Shown here: positions 27,732-29,672 of the stretch, in pieces
Layout: each line of letters begins with the position of its first letter
Position numbering within the stretch: the stretch's first letter is position 1
Assembly: GCA_014084085.1 (NCBI GenBank)
Contig: NPFB01000146.1
Span: 1-29,672, forward strand
Length of the DNA stretch: 29,672 bases
Reading direction: 5' to 3'
Source of the DNA: Hondaea fermentalgiana
Taxonomy: Eukaryota; Sar; Bigyra; Thraustochytrida; Thraustochytriidae
Position numbers and translations under genes: made by a program
The notes under the pieces: model-generated
What the model saw: only the letters and a program-made list of their open reading frames with translations
Database searches by the model: none
What the model was told of the DNA's origin: nothing

Positions 27732-27913
27732 TATTTTTTACGCTTAAAAGATTTACGTGTCAAGGCGAAGGAGCCGGCTTTTGCGCCAACTATAAAAGAA
27801 GTAATTAGAACAGGGACCAACTCTTTACCGTTATGTACTTGTACGAGACTACCAACAAAATTCTCGGTAATTTTTTGATTCCTTCCTATAATTTTTGTAT
27901 TTTTAGTTACCAT
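27731..27913 (-). CDS. rps19: Mitochondrial ribosomal protein S19, short N-terminus
   Basis: S19 is in the small-subunit head and touches the A-site region. The 60-residue product keeps the core IIGRNQKITENFVGSLVQVHNGKELVPV and SFIVGAKAGSFALTRKSFKRK, matching the S19 FVGxxxxVHNGKxFxPVxITxxMVGHKLGEFAxTRK block. The first 20 or so residues of the family (RSxKKGPFVDxxLL) are missing; the codons just upstream of this ATG are stops, so no longer form exists. It lies between rpl2 (9 bases) and rps3 (one-base overlap). Confidence 0.92.
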   Translation of the reverse strand: MVTKNTKIIGRNQKITENFVGSLVQVHNGKELVPVLITSFIVGAKAGSFALTRKSFKRKK

Positions 27914-27922
27914 CTATAAAAA

Positions 27923-28633
27923 TTATTTTTTTGTTAGCCAACCCCATGGACTTACAGAAGGCCTACCTCCAGAAGATTTACCTTCACCGCCACCATGTGG
28001 GTGATCCACAGGGTTTATAGCCACCCCGCGTACGTGTGGCCGAAAACCAAGCCAACGCCGATTCCCAGCTTTTGTAAGTTTGTTTAGATAAAACTTCTCA
28101 TTACCCACCTTACCAAACGACCCGAAAGCTTTTGGGGAAATTTTTTTAAGCTTACCTGAAGCAAGTCGGATAAAACAAAAGTCGCTGGTTTTTTGGATAA
28201 GCGTGCAAAAGTTACCAGCGGAGTTACCAAATTTACCATTTGAGTAAGGTGCGTTACCTACGTAGTGCAAGGAAGACCCCAAAGGAAACGCGTCAACAAC
28301 GAATACGGCGCCTGGCAGAAGTTCACTATAAAGAGGCTTATAGTCAAAAGAAATTTTGATATGCGCCCCCAGTACTATCCCTTGAGCTTTAAGAATATAA
28401 GCTATAAACCCCGTCTTCTCATGCTGAATAAGAGCAAGATCTACATTACGAAAAGGGTCATAATGAAAACTAACAATACTATAAAGCCCATAGTTTTCAT
28501 TAAAACAGCCCACCAACCGGTGTTTTCTGGAATGACGCCCACCTCGAAACCTACTTGTAACTCGGCCTTTATTATTCCTACCGGCAGCATTTTTAGACCC
28601 TCTCAACAGTTTGGTGTAACTAGAACTAGACAT
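27923..28633 (-). CDS. rpl2: Mitochondrial ribosomal protein L2
   Basis: L2 is a core protein of the peptidyl-transferase region of the large subunit. The 236-residue product begins at SSSSYTKLLRGSKNAAGRNNKG (AGRNNxGRITxRHRGGGHK family block, here with RFRGGRHSRKHR) and ends with the catalytic-site segment VRGVAINPVDHPHGGGEGKSS, including the conserved histidine of HPHGGG, then GRPSVSPWG. ATG at 28633; the longer frame overlaps tatC. TAA stop. It follows tatC by seven bases. Confidence 0.97.
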   Translation of the reverse strand: MSSSSYTKLLRGSKNAAGRNNKGRVTSRFRGGRHSRKHRLVGCFNENYGLYSIVSFHYDPFRNVDLALIQHEKTGFIAYILKAQGIVLGAHIKISFDYKPLYSELLPGAVFVVDAFPLGSSLHYVGNAPYSNGKFGNSAGNFCTLIQKTSDFCFIRLASGKLKKISPKAFGSFGKVGNEKFYLNKLTKAGNRRWLGFRPHVRGVAINPVDHPHGGGEGKSSGGRPSVSPWGWLTKK

Positions 28634-28640
28634 TTTAGTT

Positions 28641-29348
28641 TTAATTAATAGTTTTAATAGAAACGCAAAGAAAATAAAGAAAGGTCTCAAACAAAATTGA
28701 GAACATGGCAAAGATGAGCAATTGACTTAGCAAATCAGGAGGAGAAAGAAAACCTCCAAGAACACTGAAAAAAAGATAGCAAACCTTACGAGATTTAAAA
28801 AAGAACGAATTCTTTATTATTTGGATAAAGAAAAGAAGAAAAATGAATATAATAAAGACAGCAAAAAAAAGAAAAGCATGAGACACTAGAATAAAATAAA
28901 TGAAAAGCGAATAATGCGGTAGATACTCATAAACAAGGTATGAAGCACCTATGTGAAATGAAGTAAAAAAGAACCAAAGGTTTGGAATGATTACAAAAAA
29001 GCTCAAATAAGAAACAAAGAAATTAAGGAAATAAAAAAAACCTATAAGCAGTCCTCGACGAAAAAATTCGTGGGGATACCAAGAACTAAAAAAGAATGAG
29101 CCGACAAACAACAAACTAAATAGGAAAACAACATAAAAAGAAACGTAAAAGCTAAAGAAGACATCAGAATAGAAGACGTCGGCAGGTGCAGTAACGATAA
29201 AGAAAGGCTTTGACATAGACACAAGACTCAGTGAAAAAAAGATAAACACATCTTTATTTATAAAAACAAAACACCAAGTGACAAAAAGCGAGACTAGAAC
29301 ATAAACACACTTAAAAGCAAGATCTTTTACATAAAAGCTTAGTTTCAT
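28641..29348 (-). CDS. tatC: Sec-independent protein translocase TatC
   Basis: TatC is the receptor subunit of the twin-arginine translocase; in mitochondria with it, it lies in the inner membrane (for example for Rieske protein insertion). The 235-residue product has six membrane helices. Visible family blocks are the periplasmic-side VTAPADVFYSDVFFSFYV (for TxPxExFxxxxKxS) and the last helices with LSPPDLLSQLLIFAMFSILFE (for TPPDxxSQxLLxxPxxxLYE). The N-terminal ExxxR motif is weak. ATG at 29348; the longer frame runs through trnY. TAA stop. Confidence 0.93.
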   Translation of the reverse strand: MKLSFYVKDLAFKCVYVLVSLFVTWCFVFINKDVFIFFSLSLVSMSKPFFIVTAPADVFYSDVFFSFYVSFYVVFLFSLLFVGSFFFSSWYPHEFFRRGLLIGFFYFLNFFVSYLSFFVIIPNLWFFFTSFHIGASYLVYEYLPHYSLFIYFILVSHAFLFFAVFIIFIFLLFFIQIIKNSFFFKSRKVCYLFFSVLGGFLSPPDLLSQLLIFAMFSILFETFLYFLCVSIKTIN

Positions 29349-29362
29349 AAAACAAACCGAAG

Positions 29363-29443
29363 TGAGAGAGATTGGATTTGAACCAATGATTCTTAAAGAA
29401 CTTGGTTTACAGCCAAGCGCATTAACCACTCTGCCACTCTCTC
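29363..29443 (-). tRNA. trnY(gua): tRNA-Tyr(GUA)
   Basis: Acceptor GAGAGAG/CTCTCTC, anticodon stem CTTGG/CCAAG, loop CTGTAAA, a long variable arm as in bacterial tRNA-Tyr, and T-arm ATTGG/CCAAT. Discriminator A. It is the first gene in transcription order. Confidence 0.94.
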
Positions 29444-29672
29444 CTAGCCAGAAGTGTAAAAATAAATGAAGATAGCAAGCTTTTGTGAGTCCTACTTTAT
29501 GCTAGCCAACAAGTGAAGAAACACCTAATTAAGCTTGCAAGCAAAAGATAAAAGTCGAAAACAAGGATCCGAGAAGACAGGTCTCCTGAAAAAAGGGGGA
29601 GCGCCTACGCCGTAGCGTAGACGCTTTTAGTTAAAACAACTATCGATCACAAAGTAACCCGTGGGCCACATT
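29444..29672. other. Non-coding end region, possible start of transcription unit
   Basis: No gene is seen in these 229 bases. There is a hairpin at 29601-29624 (GCGCCTACGC/GCGTAGACGC with one mismatch and a CGTA loop) and an 8-bp inverted repeat GCAAGCTT/AAGCTTGC (29475-29482 with 29531-29538). The run AGAAACACCTAA occurs both here (about 29518) and near 191. The region lies upstream of the first gene on the only coding strand, so transcription may start here; this is inference. Confidence 0.4.

Overview
This window is almost certainly a protist mitochondrial genome, or nearly all of one. Every protein, rRNA and tRNA gene I can identify lies on the minus strand. The gene set is ten NADH dehydrogenase subunits (nad1-7, 4L, 9 and a short nad11), cob, cox1-3, atp6/8/9, eleven small-subunit and five large-subunit ribosomal proteins, tatC, a probable tatA, both rRNAs and about 22 tRNAs. 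I see no introns, insertion sequences or CRISPR array.

The key to reading it is the genetic code: TTA is a stop codon, not leucine. I checked every in-frame TTA in nad5 (656 residues) and scanned the other genes the same way. TTA is absent from the bodies of all of them, although TAA/TTA triplets are dense in the other frames. Read with the standard code, many genes gain C-terminal tails that run into the next gene (rps7 into rps12, nad1 into nad4L, cox2 into a small ORF, rps11 into a tRNA). Read with TTA as stop, they end at their conserved C-termini. Of 35 genes, 13 stop at TTA and 22 at TAA; none uses TAG or TGA first. The UUR leucine tRNA has anticodon CAA, which reads UUG but not UUA. 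This is the Thraustochytrium mitochondrial code (translation table 23), so the source is most likely a thraustochytrid or other labyrinthulomycete stramenopile; the short nad11, tatC and the ribosomal-protein set fit. An independent reassignment in another lineage cannot be excluded.

Layout in transcription order (high to low coordinates): control-like region at the right end; trnY; tatC-rpl2-rps19-rps3-rpl16; a mini tRNA-like element; nad7; trnG; rrl-rrs; trnS(GCU)-trnQ-trnH; rpl6-rps2-rps4; a second tRNA-like element; rps8-nad2; trnF; rps10; trnE; cox3-atp6; trnN; cox2-tatA; trnW; cox1-nad4-nad11-nad1-nad4L; trnI-trnV; nad9-cob; trnM-trnP; nad6-rps7-rps12; trnD; nad3; trnC-trnfM; atp9; trnL(UAG)-trnA; rps14; trnL(CAA); rpl14-rpl5-rps13-rps11; trnS(UGA); nad5; trnK; atp8; a third tRNA-like element; an odd trnE-like gene; then 370 bases of structured non-coding DNA at the left end.

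Every mRNA block is bounded by a tRNA or by a tRNA-like element lacking one or more arms, which suggests one long precursor cut by tRNA-processing enzymes. No gene for tRNA-Arg, tRNA-Thr or tRNA-Leu(UAA) was found. The proteins are inner-membrane respiratory-chain and ATP-synthase subunits, mitoribosome proteins to make them, and Tat translocase components. All stop positions below use TTA as stop.
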